Assembly: GCA_036742665.1 (NCBI GenBank)
Contig: DAINQP010000086.1
Location: 1 to 21,903 of the forward strand
Source of the DNA: Gp6-AA40 sp036742665
GTDB lineage: Bacteria > Acidobacteriota > Vicinamibacteria > Vicinamibacterales > UBA2999
Length of the DNA: 21,903 bases
Direction of reading: 5' to 3'
Below the pieces are notes generated by a model that saw nothing but the letters and a program-made list of their open reading frames with translations, had not been told where the DNA came from and did no database searches. Positions 1 to 7,825 of this stretch are shown piece after piece. Numbering within the stretch: position 1 is the first letter of the stretch; the number at the start of each line of letters is the position of its first letter. The translations under genes were made by a program, and so were the position numbers.

Positions 1-2700
1 GTGCCCATGATCGACGTCCAGAGCGCGAAGCGTGCGATTACGCATTCGGGTGATGTCATCCGCTCGCTGCCCACGGCACGTAGTTACAACGCGTTGCTGA
101 CCCTCGTGCCCGGCGTCGTCACGACCGGAAACGATCTCGTCACCGGCCCGGCGGCGACCGCCTTTCCGTTCCACGGCGGCCGTCAGAATGAAGGTCGGCT
201 CCAGTTGGACGGATTGACCATCGGAAGTCCGCCGAGCGGCAATTCGGCCACCATCTACGACGTGGACGTTAGCCAGGCCCAGGAAGTGACTTTCACGATG
301 TCGGGCGGACTCGGCGAGTCGGAAACCGGCGGGCTGGTGGTGAACATCGTGCCGAGAGCCGGCGGCAATACGATGCGGGGATCGCTCTTCGCCGGGGGAA
401 CCGGCGAGCGGTTTCAATCCGACGTCAGTCGGACCCTGATCGAACAGGGTGTCATCGCCGGTGCTCCGTACACGAAGCTCTATGACTTCTCAGGCACACT
501 CGGCGGGGCGATCGTAACCGACCGCCTGTGGTACGTCCTTAGCGCGCACACGGGCGGCAATACCAGGAAGAGCACCACTGTCTATTACAACCGCCACGCC
601 GGTGATGCACGCCAATGGCTGTATGCGGCAGACATCACGCGTCCTGCGTATTCCGACAGGACGTTCGAAGGCATCAGCGGACGGCTCACGTGGCAACTGA
701 CGCCGCGCAACAAAGTCAGCGGCCTGTGGGATGCGCAGGCGCTCTGCCGGGCGTGTACGGGCGCCACACCCGGCGTGTCAGAGCCTCCGCAGGTGTCACC
801 GGAGGCCGTTGGCGTACTCGGTCGTCGTTTGGATGTCAGCCAGGTTGCGTGGTCATCGCCACCGACTGATCGGCTGCTTCTCGAGGCGGGGTACGGTGGC
901 ATCTTTTTCGGCGTTGGCAATTTGGAGCGCGAACCCAATCCGACACGCGACCTCGTTCGGGTCGTCGAACAATGCGCAAACGGCTGCGCCGCGAACGGCA
1001 ACATTCCGGGATTGGTTTATCGATCGCAGGACTTCAGCGATGCCTACGCCGGCTCGTACGTGTGGAAGGTTTCGATGTCGTATGTGACCGGCACGCATAC
1101 GATGAAGGCGGGCTATCAACATGCGCTGATGACCGACGACCGCACGTGGATGACGAACAATCAGTCGCTCACGTATCGAGTGAACAACGGTGTACCGAAC
1201 CAGCTCACGCAGTCGATATCACCGTGGGTCAACGACGCGCGCGCCGGGTGGGATGCGGTGTTCGTGCAGGAACAATGGACCCGTGGCCGGCTCACGTTGC
1301 AGGGCGCGGTACGCGTCGATCGCGCTGGAAGCTGGTTTCCGACACAACGCGAAGGCCCCTCGCGATTTCTCCCAACGTCGATCACGGTGCCGAAGACGCG
1401 CGGCATCGATGGTTACACTGACCTCTCCCCACGATTCGGGATTGCCTACGATCTGACGGGACGCGGCACGACAGCCCTCAAGATGAGTCTTGGCAAGTAT
1501 CTCGAGGGCGTCGGTGTATCAGGCATCTACGCCAGCACCAATCCCACGGCGCGAATGCCTCAAACAACCCCCGTGTTTGGTCCAGCGGGCGTGACACGCG
1601 CATGGACCGACACCAACGGCAATTTCGTGCCGGATTGCAATCTGCTAAGCCCGGATGCTCAGGATCTTCGAGGCAGTGGTGGCGATCTCTGCGGTGTGCT
1701 GTCGAACGTGCGCTTCGGGACGGACGTCCTCACCAATGCCTTCGATCCGAGCGTCCTCTCGGGATGGGGCGTTCGTCCGTCAGACCGGAATCTCGCTGTG
1801 TCGGTTCAGCAGCAAATCGGACGGCGATCGTCGGTCGACGTCACCTACAGCCGTCGCTCGTTCAGCGGCTTCACTGTCGCTGACAACTTGTCGGTGGACT
1901 CGCCCGATCTCACCCAATTCAGCATCGTCGCTCCGGTGGACTCACGCCTGCCTGCGGGCGGCGGGTACGTCGTGGACGGCCTCTACGACGTGGTCCCTGC
2001 CAAGGCCGGGCACGTCAACAACCTCATCACCGATTCAGCGCGGTACGGAGACTGGTGGCAGTATTTCAACGCACTTGACGTCAGCGTCAACGCTCGGGTC
2101 GGTGAGCGCTTGACGTTTGTCGCAGGCACCAGCACTGGCCAGACCGTCGCTGACAACTGCGCCGTGCGCCGGCGGCTTCCCGAGCTTGCCACGACGACGA
2201 CAGGCACTACGGCGTTCGGCGCCGGGCTGATGAATTCTGCCGTGACGCCGGTCAGTCCGTACTGTCACGTGGCATTCGGCGTGCTGACGCAGGCGCGGGG
2301 ATTCTCCTCGTACACCGTTCCGAAACTCGATATCGAAATGTCGGCGACATTCCAGAGCAAGCCCGGTCCGATGCTGGCCGCCAACTATGCGGCGCCTAAT
2401 AACGTGGTGGCGCCATCGCTGGGAAGAAATCTGTCTGGAAACGCCGAGAGCGTCACCGTGAATCTGGTCGCACCCGGGTCGATATACGGCGATCGCATCA
2501 CCCAAGTTGATGTTCGGTTAGCGAAACTCTTCGGATCCGGCCGTTACCGAACGGCCGTCGGCATTGACATCTATAACCTGCTGAATTCGAGCGCGGTTTT
2601 GACTTATAACAACATCTTCGTGCCGAACGGCCCATGGCTGCAGCCGCTGACAGTCCTGACTCCGCGCCTGTGGAAGCTCACGGCCGTGCTCGACTGGTAG
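1..2700 (+). CDS. Oar-like TonB-dependent receptor, 5'-truncated by window edge
   Basis: This is an outer-membrane beta-barrel receptor of the large Acidobacterial Oar/TonB-dependent type, expected to take up or export large ligands using TonB energy; the ligand is unknown. The visible 899 residues begin inside the segment that normally links an N-terminal carboxypeptidase-regulatory-like domain to the plug (IDVQSAKR, then RSLPTARSYNALLTLVPGV). The plug follows (GGRQNEGRLQLDGLTIGSPP, residues about 60-80, and ETGGLVVNIVPRAGGN at about 106-122). The rest is barrel, with repeated aromatic strand ends, DLSPRFGIAYDLTG near 476 and a terminal strand ending in LTAVLDW. Ending on an aromatic residue is typical of outer-membrane barrels. 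The GTG at base 1 is a window-edge artefact, since the reading frame is open and no signal peptide is present, so the true start lies upstream. The stop is 9 bp before the histidine kinase gene, so the two are probably co-transcribed. Confidence 0.88.
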   Translation: MPMIDVQSAKRAITHSGDVIRSLPTARSYNALLTLVPGVVTTGNDLVTGPAATAFPFHGGRQNEGRLQLDGLTIGSPPSGNSATIYDVDVSQAQEVTFTMSGGLGESETGGLVVNIVPRAGGNTMRGSLFAGGTGERFQSDVSRTLIEQGVIAGAPYTKLYDFSGTLGGAIVTDRLWYVLSAHTGGNTRKSTTVYYNRHAGDARQWLYAADITRPAYSDRTFEGISGRLTWQLTPRNKVSGLWDAQALCRACTGATPGVSEPPQVSPEAVGVLGRRLDVSQVAWSSPPTDRLLLEAGYGGIFFGVGNLEREPNPTRDLVRVVEQCANGCAANGNIPGLVYRSQDFSDAYAGSYVWKVSMSYVTGTHTMKAGYQHALMTDDRTWMTNNQSLTYRVNNGVPNQLTQSISPWVNDARAGWDAVFVQEQWTRGRLTLQGAVRVDRAGSWFPTQREGPSRFLPTSITVPKTRGIDGYTDLSPRFGIAYDLTGRGTTALKMSLGKYLEGVGVSGIYASTNPTARMPQTTPVFGPAGVTRAWTDTNGNFVPDCNLLSPDAQDLRGSGGDLCGVLSNVRFGTDVLTNAFDPSVLSGWGVRPSDRNLAVSVQQQIGRRSSVDVTYSRRSFSGFTVADNLSVDSPDLTQFSIVAPVDSRLPAGGGYVVDGLYDVVPAKAGHVNNLITDSARYGDWWQYFNALDVSVNARVGERLTFVAGTSTGQTVADNCAVRRRLPELATTTTGTTAFGAGLMNSAVTPVSPYCHVAFGVLTQARGFSSYTVPKLDIEMSATFQSKPGPMLAANYAAPNNVVAPSLGRNLSGNAESVTVNLVAPGSIYGDRITQVDVRLAKLFGSGRYRTAVGIDIYNLLNSSAVLTYNNIFVPNGPWLQPLTVLTPRLWKLTAVLDW

Positions 2701-2709
2701 GGACCGGAC

Positions 2710-4566
2710 ATGCACTGGATGGTGGTCGCCATCATTACGGTCGCGGAGCTGATGCTCGCGAGCACCGCCCACGCGCAGCTTGACCACAAGCAGGTTCTCG
2801 TTCTGTATTCCACACGACGTGACGCGCAGTTTGCCGCCGTCGGCGAAAACGAGCTGCCACGGGTGCTGGATGCCGGCCTCGCACGAAACCTCGACTACTA
2901 CTCCGAATTCATCGACATCACGAGGTTTCCTGACCGCGCATACAGGGAAGGGTTCCGTGACTTCCTGCAGGTGAAGTACCAAGGCGTGCGATTCGACCTC
3001 GTCATCGCGATGCAGAACGTCGCGGTCGAGTTCGTCAATGACTTCGGCCGTTCGCTGTTTGGCGACGTACCGGTCGTGTTCCTGACGAACACGGCGGGAA
3101 TACGGCGCCCTTCCAACTCGACCGGAGTGCGTCACGAGCGCAACTATGCGGCGACACTGGAGCTCATTCGTCGGCTGCAGCCGGACATTCGAAACGTGTT
3201 CATCGTCACGGGCGCGGGTGCTGCTGATAAGGAGTACGAAAATGAGATCCGTCGGCAACTGCCGCCCATCGACTTACGATTGAATGTCACTCTTCTCTCA
3301 GGGCTGCCGACTAAACAGCTGGAAGATGGGCTCTCAAAGCTTCCGCCGCATTCTGCTGTCTATCATGTGCTGGTCACTGAGGATGGCGCGGGAAACAAAT
3401 TTCATCCACTCGAATACGTCGATCGGGTTGCCGCGGCGGCCAACGCGCCAACCTACTGCTGGGTCGATTCCGCAATCGACCATGGGATCGTCGGCGGCAG
3501 CCTTTACAGTCAAAGCGATGCGATTTCGCGCGTCGGTCAACTTGCGTTGCGCGTGCTCGCCGGCGAAGCGCCCGACAGTATTCCGGTCGCTGCTCTGAAT
3601 CTGAATCGGAACGAGTTGGACTGGCGACAACTTCGCCGCTGGAGCATCGACGAAGCACGCATTCCCAAGGGGACGCTGGTCAGATTTCGCGATCCTTCGA
3701 TCTGGGACAAGTACCGAAGCTATATCCTCGGTGCACTTGCGATCCTGTTGACGCAGACAGCGCTCATCACCACCCTGCTGATTCAGCGAAAACGGCGACA
3801 GCGAACGGAAGCGGAATTGCGCGTCCACCAGCGGGAGCTGAGCAGGAGCTACGAGCGAAATCGCCAACTCGGGGCCCGGCTGTTGAGAGCACAGGAAACC
3901 GAGCGCTCGCGAATCGCCGGCGAGCTGCACGACGACATCTGTCAGCGGATGCTGCTTCTGACGATCGAGCTCGATCAGATGGGTCGCCGCGATCGCGACG
4001 ACACCCCTGCCGCCGAGGCGCTCATCGTCGCGCAGGACATCTCCAAGAGCCTGCATGAACTCTCGCACCGGCTGCATCCGACCAGGCTGCGCATGATTGG
4101 ACTCGTGTCGGCGCTGGATCAGCTGTGCGCCGAGTTGTCGCGCGCCGGCATCGTGATCGTGTTCACGCACGACGCCATCCCGTCGATGCTTCCATCCGAC
4201 GTGATGCTGTGTCTGTTCCGAGTCGTTCAGGAAGCGCTCCAGAACGCGATCAAGTACAGCCAGGCGCGGGATGTGTCGGTGGACTTGCGGAATGGGCGCG
4301 ACAAATTGACATTGACGATCATCGACAATGGCGTCGGCTTCGACGTCGACACGGCCTGGGGCAATGGCGTCGGCCTCGTCAGCATGATCGAACGACTCGA
4401 CGCGATCGGCGGATCGCTCCAGATCGATTCCCGGCCCGGTGCGGGCACTCGCGTGACGGCGAGCGTCCCGGGCGACGTTCTGCACGACACCGATGAGAGT
4501 GCCGCGTACGTGTCCTCAGCGCCGGCGACGACCAGCAGCTCGTCTACGGTCGTCGGCACGCCGTGA
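2710..4566 (+). CDS. Sensor histidine kinase with ABC-substrate-binding-like sensor (HisKA_3 / HATPase)
   Basis: This is a membrane sensor kinase of a two-component system, 618 aa. A signal peptide (about residues 1-23, ending AHA-Q) leads into a periplasmic domain of about 310 residues that resembles ABC_sub_bind-type substrate-binding proteins (VLVLYSTRRD near 28, FDLVIAMQNVAVEF near 96, FGDVPVVFLTNT near 117). One transmembrane helix lies at about 338-359, followed by a basic/coiled linker. The NarL-type dimerisation box has phospho-acceptor His407 (ERSRIAGELHDD). The ATPase domain shows Asn512 (EALQNAIKY), DNGVGFD at 539-545 and GNGVGL at 551-556. All catalytic motifs look intact. The last ~25 residues (SSAPATTSSSSTVVGTP) are low-complexity and lie over the remnant of a response regulator in another frame, so the C-terminus may be a read-through extension. 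An AGGG-like site precedes the ATG. Position after the TonB receptor suggests sensing of a related solute; this is inference. Confidence 0.88.
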   Translation: MHWMVVAIITVAELMLASTAHAQLDHKQVLVLYSTRRDAQFAAVGENELPRVLDAGLARNLDYYSEFIDITRFPDRAYREGFRDFLQVKYQGVRFDLVIAMQNVAVEFVNDFGRSLFGDVPVVFLTNTAGIRRPSNSTGVRHERNYAATLELIRRLQPDIRNVFIVTGAGAADKEYENEIRRQLPPIDLRLNVTLLSGLPTKQLEDGLSKLPPHSAVYHVLVTEDGAGNKFHPLEYVDRVAAAANAPTYCWVDSAIDHGIVGGSLYSQSDAISRVGQLALRVLAGEAPDSIPVAALNLNRNELDWRQLRRWSIDEARIPKGTLVRFRDPSIWDKYRSYILGALAILLTQTALITTLLIQRKRRQRTEAELRVHQRELSRSYERNRQLGARLLRAQETERSRIAGELHDDICQRMLLLTIELDQMGRRDRDDTPAAEALIVAQDISKSLHELSHRLHPTRLRMIGLVSALDQLCAELSRAGIVIVFTHDAIPSMLPSDVMLCLFRVVQEALQNAIKYSQARDVSVDLRNGRDKLTLTIIDNGVGFDVDTAWGNGVGLVSMIERLDAIGGSLQIDSRPGAGTRVTASVPGDVLHDTDESAAYVSSAPATTSSSSTVVGTP

Positions 4567-4570
4567 TACG
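4493..4570 (+). pseudogene. Possible frameshifted remnant of a response-regulator start
   Basis: An ATG at 4493 opens with M-R-V-P-R. After one extra base, the frame starting at 4509 reads R-V-L-S-A-G-D-D-Q-Q-L-V-Y-G. Receiver domains of LuxR-type regulators paired with HisKA_3 kinases commonly begin RVLLADDHQLVxxG, so the match covers the first strand and the acidic pocket. The ATG also overlaps a TGA at 4494 (ATGA) in the frame one base away from the kinase frame, the usual kinase/regulator coupling. No further receiver or HTH sequence follows: after about residue 20 the frame loses resemblance and stops near 4660. I read this as the stump of the kinase's partner regulator, lost by deletion and frameshift. 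The match is short, so chance similarity cannot be excluded. Confidence 0.35.
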
Positions 4571-4572
4571 GC

Positions 4573-5022
4573 TCACCGAATCGGCGGCGGTGTTGGTGCC
4601 GGCGCCGGCGCTGGCACGCTGCCGTGCAGCAGATTGACGTTCCCCGGCGTCTGATCGGCCAACGCGACGTTACTAACCTTAGTCCCCGCCGCGCCGATGA
4701 CCACGATCGGCATGGACTGCACGACGGTCACTGTCCCAGACTCGATGATGACGCCAACTCGGTCGCGGCTGAGACTAAGGTTAGTAACGTCGCGTTGGCC
4801 GATCAGGACGAACGCCCGAGGGCTGACCACACGCTCGACAATGGCGTCGGCGACCCGCACGCGCAGGCCGGCGAACTGCCCAACGTGCTGGGCCAGCGTC
4901 TCGACGCTGACTCTGATGGCGGCGGCGTCATTCGGGTCGATCCGCAGGTCCTGGGCAATGAGCCGCGCGCCTATTGCTGCCATCCACATCATCATCACTA
5001 CCGCTGTTGTCACACGAATCAC
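4573..5022 (-). CDS. Small exported protein, OB-like, unknown function
   Basis: This is a 149-aa secreted or lipoprotein-like hypothetical protein. The GTG at 5022 is chosen because GGCAGGTGGGAC lies directly upstream and the residues that follow (VIRVTTAVVMMMWMAAIGAR) form a signal peptide; an ATG 87 bp further upstream would bury it. The mature part has GLRVRVADAIVERVVSPRAF, a pattern seen in short bacterial exported proteins with an OB-like fold, followed by VGVIIESGTVTV and PIVVIGAA. The last 40 residues look added on: TKVSNVALADQ is encoded by an inverted copy of the DNA that encodes LIGQRDVTNLS at residues 73-83, and the tail is PAPAPAPTPPPIR. Transcription is convergent with the kinase gene, with 6 bp between stop codons. 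I cannot assign a function. Confidence 0.6.
   Translation of the reverse strand: MIRVTTAVVMMMWMAAIGARLIAQDLRIDPNDAAAIRVSVETLAQHVGQFAGLRVRVADAIVERVVSPRAFVLIGQRDVTNLSLSRDRVGVIIESGTVTVVQSMPIVVIGAAGTKVSNVALADQTPGNVNLLHGSVPAPAPAPTPPPIR
4651..4684 (+). repeat. 34-bp perfect inverted repeat, left arm
   Basis: The arm runs from CTGATCGGCC to CCTTAGTC and is exactly complementary in reverse to 4773-4806, with an 88-bp spacer. It lies within the 3' part of the small exported protein gene, where the minus strand reads T-K-V-S-N-V-A-L-A-D-Q. Flanking bases outside the 34 bp match only loosely. Confidence 0.95.
4773..4806 (-). repeat. 34-bp perfect inverted repeat, right arm
   Basis: This is the reverse complement of 4651-4684 without mismatch. 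On the minus strand it encodes L-I-G-Q-R-D-V-T-N-L-S, which fits the expected strand pattern of the OB-like domain. It is therefore more likely to be the original copy, with the left arm the inverted duplicate. Confidence 0.95.
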
Positions 5023-5225
5023 GTCCCACCTGCCTTGCTGAGGCGGTGCTGTGCCATCGCCATCGAAGCTCGTCCGCCACGGCATGTCGTGGCGGATCGA
5101 GAGACACACTCGAGTCGCTCAGTGAAAACGAGTGTTCCCACATGACTGCCTTTCAGGAGAGCAGTACGTGTGCCGGAACTGTCGGATACCTGTGAGGCGC
5201 GGCGGCACCAGGAGAAGATCGCACC

Positions 5226-6080
5226 ATGAACACCACACAAGACAGCAGCGAGCAGAGAGCGCTGTGGAACGGCGCGGCAGGACGCGCCTGGGTGGATGCG
5301 CAGCACGTGCTCGATGGCCTGTTCAGCCCATTCGAGACTCTGCTCGTCGAGGCCGCCCGAGCCGCATCGGCGCGCTCGGTGCTCGACGTCGGCTGCGGCA
5401 CCGGCAGCACCACGATCGCCGTCGCACGAGCGCTCGACAGCACTGGCCGCTGCCTCGGCGTTGACGTCTCCGAGCCGATGATCACGCGCGCTCGCGCTCG
5501 CGCGGCGCAGGAGCGCGTACCGGCAGAGTTCGTTCTCGCCGACGCGCAGGTTCACACCTTCGAGCCGGCGAGCGTGGACATGATCATGTCGCGGTTCGGC
5601 GTGATGTTCTTCAGCGATCCGGTGCAGGCCTTTTCGAACCTGCGGCGTGCTGCACGCGAGGGCGCGCAGCTTCGGCTCATCGCCTGGCGGAGCGCCGCGG
5701 AGAATCCATTCATGACCACGGCCGAACGCGCGGCCGCACCACTGCTGCCCAATATGCCCCCACGCCGCTCGGATGGCCCCGGCCAATTTGCATTGGCGGA
5801 CCGCGATGGGGTTCACGCCGTGCTGCACGAGAGCGGCTGGATCGGAATCGATATACGGCCGCTCGATGTTGCCTGCGCGCTTCCCGAGCAGGACTTGTTC
5901 CGTTACGTGACGCGGCTCGGTCCTGTCGGCCTGATTCTGCAGGATGCGGATGAGGACACTCGCGCACGAATCGGGGAATCCATACGCAGTGCCTATGACC
6001 CCTATATGCACGGCGATCAGGTGCGATTCACCGCCGCCTGCTGGATGATCAGCGCAACCTGTCAGGCAGGAGCCGCATGA
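5226..6080 (+). CDS. Class I SAM-dependent methyltransferase
   Basis: This is a 284-aa cytoplasmic methyltransferase with the Rossmann fold of class I enzymes. The SAM-binding motif I is VLDVGCGTG at residues 52-60. The acidic residue ending strand 2 is in CLGVDVSEPMI (about 78-88). The motif near strand 4 is VDMIMSRFGVMFF (about 118-130), followed by the NLRRAAREGAQLRLIAW segment typical of UbiE-like methyltransferases. The ATG is preceded by AGGAG (CACCAGGAGAAGATCGCACC), a good ribosome-binding site. Substrate is unknown; the family includes enzymes acting on quinones, small metabolites and lipids. Its last 32 bp overlap the end of the opposing DUF6178 gene. The upstream gap to 5022 holds nothing I recognise beyond the ribosome-binding site. 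Confidence 0.85.
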   Translation: MNTTQDSSEQRALWNGAAGRAWVDAQHVLDGLFSPFETLLVEAARAASARSVLDVGCGTGSTTIAVARALDSTGRCLGVDVSEPMITRARARAAQERVPAEFVLADAQVHTFEPASVDMIMSRFGVMFFSDPVQAFSNLRRAAREGAQLRLIAWRSAAENPFMTTAERAAAPLLPNMPPRRSDGPGQFALADRDGVHAVLHESGWIGIDIRPLDVACALPEQDLFRYVTRLGPVGLILQDADEDTRARIGESIRSAYDPYMHGDQVRFTAACWMISATCQAGAA

Positions 6081-7683
6081 ACTCGCGCACTTGGTGGATC
6101 TGCGCGTTCTCCGAGATGAATTCGAACGCCGATGTCTCAATCGGGCGCGTCGCTCCGGTCAGCGTTGCACCCAGCGCTGCATGCAGTGTCGGCACTTGAT
6201 CGATGAGGCTGATCAGTGCCGCCCATGCAGGCGTGTCGAGCGCGGTGAGCACGTCGAGGGCGGGACGCGCTTTCCATGGGACTCCGCTCCGCGAATGCCG
6301 GAGCAAGGTTCTGCGGAGTGCCTCGATGCCGGTTTCGATATCACTGTCAATGCACTGCAGCGACCGCAACACGCTGACCAGTGCGTCTGCCGCAAACATG
6401 CAGACATCCTCATGAAGCACGGTCCATCCGACCTGGAACACGGTGACCAGATCGTGATCAATCAGCAGCTCGTCGCGCGCGGCCATGCTCGCCACCCAGC
6501 GATCCGGCCAGTTCTCGAGTCCGAGATTGCACACGGCCATGACTGCTTCCGACGCTTCTTCGGCAGACACGACCCGTGACTGAATCGTCGCACCGGCAGC
6601 GATCGTGTTCGCCAGATACGCGAGTTCGGCCTGTCTGATCGTGTATGCATTGCTGTCGCGATCGCGCACGAACGCCAACTGGGCGCGTATCCGCGCAAGA
6701 CGCGGTGTGGTTGGGCGCTGGGTCGCCCCGAGCAGCGCGCGCGTGGGACCCGGGATCACGCCGGCATCCTGCAGGAGTTCGACAATGGCGGTGATCGCTC
6801 CCGGCGACTGTTCACGTGCCGGCAGGTCATCCAGCGGCAGCGACGGCGACTCGACGTCTGTCGCGGTCGTCATCTGAGCCTCCACATTTCTGAAGTACGC
6901 GGCGGTGACCGGATCGCGAGGAGGCACAGAGGCCTGCCGCCGATCGAGCCGCCGCGATATCTGCAGAAAGGTGCGCGCCTGCGCCGGCGTGGCGTATCCC
7001 TGCGCGTCGCCGCGTACCTCACGATCGCGGGCGACATCGAACATGGCCTGTTCGTTCGCGGTCAGGAGATCGTCCAGCCCGTCGATCTCCGGACGAGAGC
7101 TGGACAGACGGCAGCAGCCACGCATCACGCGGTCGAATACGACGCCGTGCTCATCGGCCAACGCGTTCAAGACCGCCGTGATGGCATCCCACCACTCGAC
7201 CCGTCTGGCCGTCACCACGTAGCCGCCGATCTCGGTACGAACGCCTTCCGCAAATTCCGCGCCGGGCGCGACGTCGCCATCGATCGTGATGAATGGCGCC
7301 ACGGCCGCGTAATCGAACACGCGGACGTGTTGGACCAGCGCCGCCGCAAGGAGACTTCCGTCGATCGCGGCAAGCGTAGCCGCTGCGCTGGAGAGGCCCG
7401 CGTCCACCATGACCTCGAGCCAGGTGCCGAATCGATCGGCATCGAACTGCTCGTCGCGCCCTGGCGCGGCGGCACGCCACAGGTCGAGATCGAAGACGCG
7501 CGTCAGCTGGCCGGGCGTCGTCAATGCCAGCAACTCACCACAATCCTCGAGTCCGCAATGCTGTATCAGCCGGTGGAGTACCTCGGGCGGCAGTTCTGGG
7601 ACGACCCGTGCGAGTTGCGGGGTGTTCAGAATGCGCTCGAGCAACCGGCCTGAGGAACGAGAACGCCGAATGTGTTTCGGCAT
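6049..7683 (-). CDS. DUF6178 family protein
   Basis: This is a 544-aa soluble protein with no signal peptide or membrane helix. It resembles DUF6178: an N-terminal helical part with LLERILNTPQLARVVPELPP (about residues 14-33), LHRLIQHCGLEDCGELLALT and the recurring GQLTRVFDLDLWR pattern. A middle segment has EIGGYVVTARRVEWWDAI (near 150-166). A C-terminal helical half begins near residue 270. Function of the family is not known to me. The ATG at 7683 is chosen because the family-like sequence starts right after it (MPKHIRRSRSS); upstream in-frame codons look non-coding and there is no strong Shine-Dalgarno at either place. It lies head to head with one methyltransferase gene (142 bp apart) and tail to tail with another (32-bp overlap). 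Confidence 0.72.
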   Translation of the reverse strand: MPKHIRRSRSSGRLLERILNTPQLARVVPELPPEVLHRLIQHCGLEDCGELLALTTPGQLTRVFDLDLWRAAAPGRDEQFDADRFGTWLEVMVDAGLSSAAATLAAIDGSLLAAALVQHVRVFDYAAVAPFITIDGDVAPGAEFAEGVRTEIGGYVVTARRVEWWDAITAVLNALADEHGVVFDRVMRGCCRLSSSRPEIDGLDDLLTANEQAMFDVARDREVRGDAQGYATPAQARTFLQISRRLDRRQASVPPRDPVTAAYFRNVEAQMTTATDVESPSLPLDDLPAREQSPGAITAIVELLQDAGVIPGPTRALLGATQRPTTPRLARIRAQLAFVRDRDSNAYTIRQAELAYLANTIAAGATIQSRVVSAEEASEAVMAVCNLGLENWPDRWVASMAARDELLIDHDLVTVFQVGWTVLHEDVCMFAADALVSVLRSLQCIDSDIETGIEALRRTLLRHSRSGVPWKARPALDVLTALDTPAWAALISLIDQVPTLHAALGATLTGATRPIETSAFEFISENAQIHQVREFMRLLPDRLR

Positions 7684-7724
7684 GGACCGGCGATGATAGC
7701 GGCCTTGGCGCGCAACAAACAGTC

Positions 7725-7755
7725 TTGAACCACGAACGCGTCGGGCGGATACTAT
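7725..7755 (+). promoter_or_regulatory. Candidate sigma-70 promoter for the methyltransferase at 7826
   Basis: TTGAAC at 7725-7730 and TACTAT at 7750-7755 are separated by 19 bp, slightly long. The block is noticeably AT-rich compared with its surroundings and sits about 70 bp before the GTG start, in the gap shared with the divergent DUF6178 gene. Assigned by eye only. Confidence 0.3.
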
Positions 7756-7825
7756 TAATGGGAAGGCGTTCTTCCTCCATCCGGTTTTTTCGAGTTCACT
7801 TCCCCTTCTCCGATCAATCGCACGT

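Noticed and set aside
3334..4485. Long minus-strand open frame (383 codons) inside the histidine kinase gene
   Set aside because: It is the antisense of a well-supported kinase, has no recognisable domain, and its composition (Asp/Arg/Val-rich) is what a GC-rich gene gives in the opposite frame.
4624..5145. Plus-strand open frame of 173 codons opposite the small exported protein
   Set aside because: The minus strand has a signal peptide and Shine-Dalgarno, whereas this frame reads as His/Arg-rich low-complexity sequence. The inverted repeat simply keeps both strands open.
5142..5195. 17-codon open frame (MTAFQESSTCAGTVGYL) upstream of the first methyltransferase
   Set aside because: It has no Shine-Dalgarno, does not resemble a leader peptide with regulatory codons, and is no longer than expected by chance.
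5487..5520. CGCGCTCGCGCTCGCGC low-complexity tract
   Set aside because: It encodes an Arg/Ala-rich helix of the methyltransferase and is ordinary GC-rich codon use, not a regulatory repeat.
5019..6140. Minus-strand open frame of 373 codons across the first methyltransferase
   Set aside because: It covers the methyltransferase and its upstream gap, has no family resemblance, and conflicts with the good ribosome-binding site and SAM motif on the plus strand.
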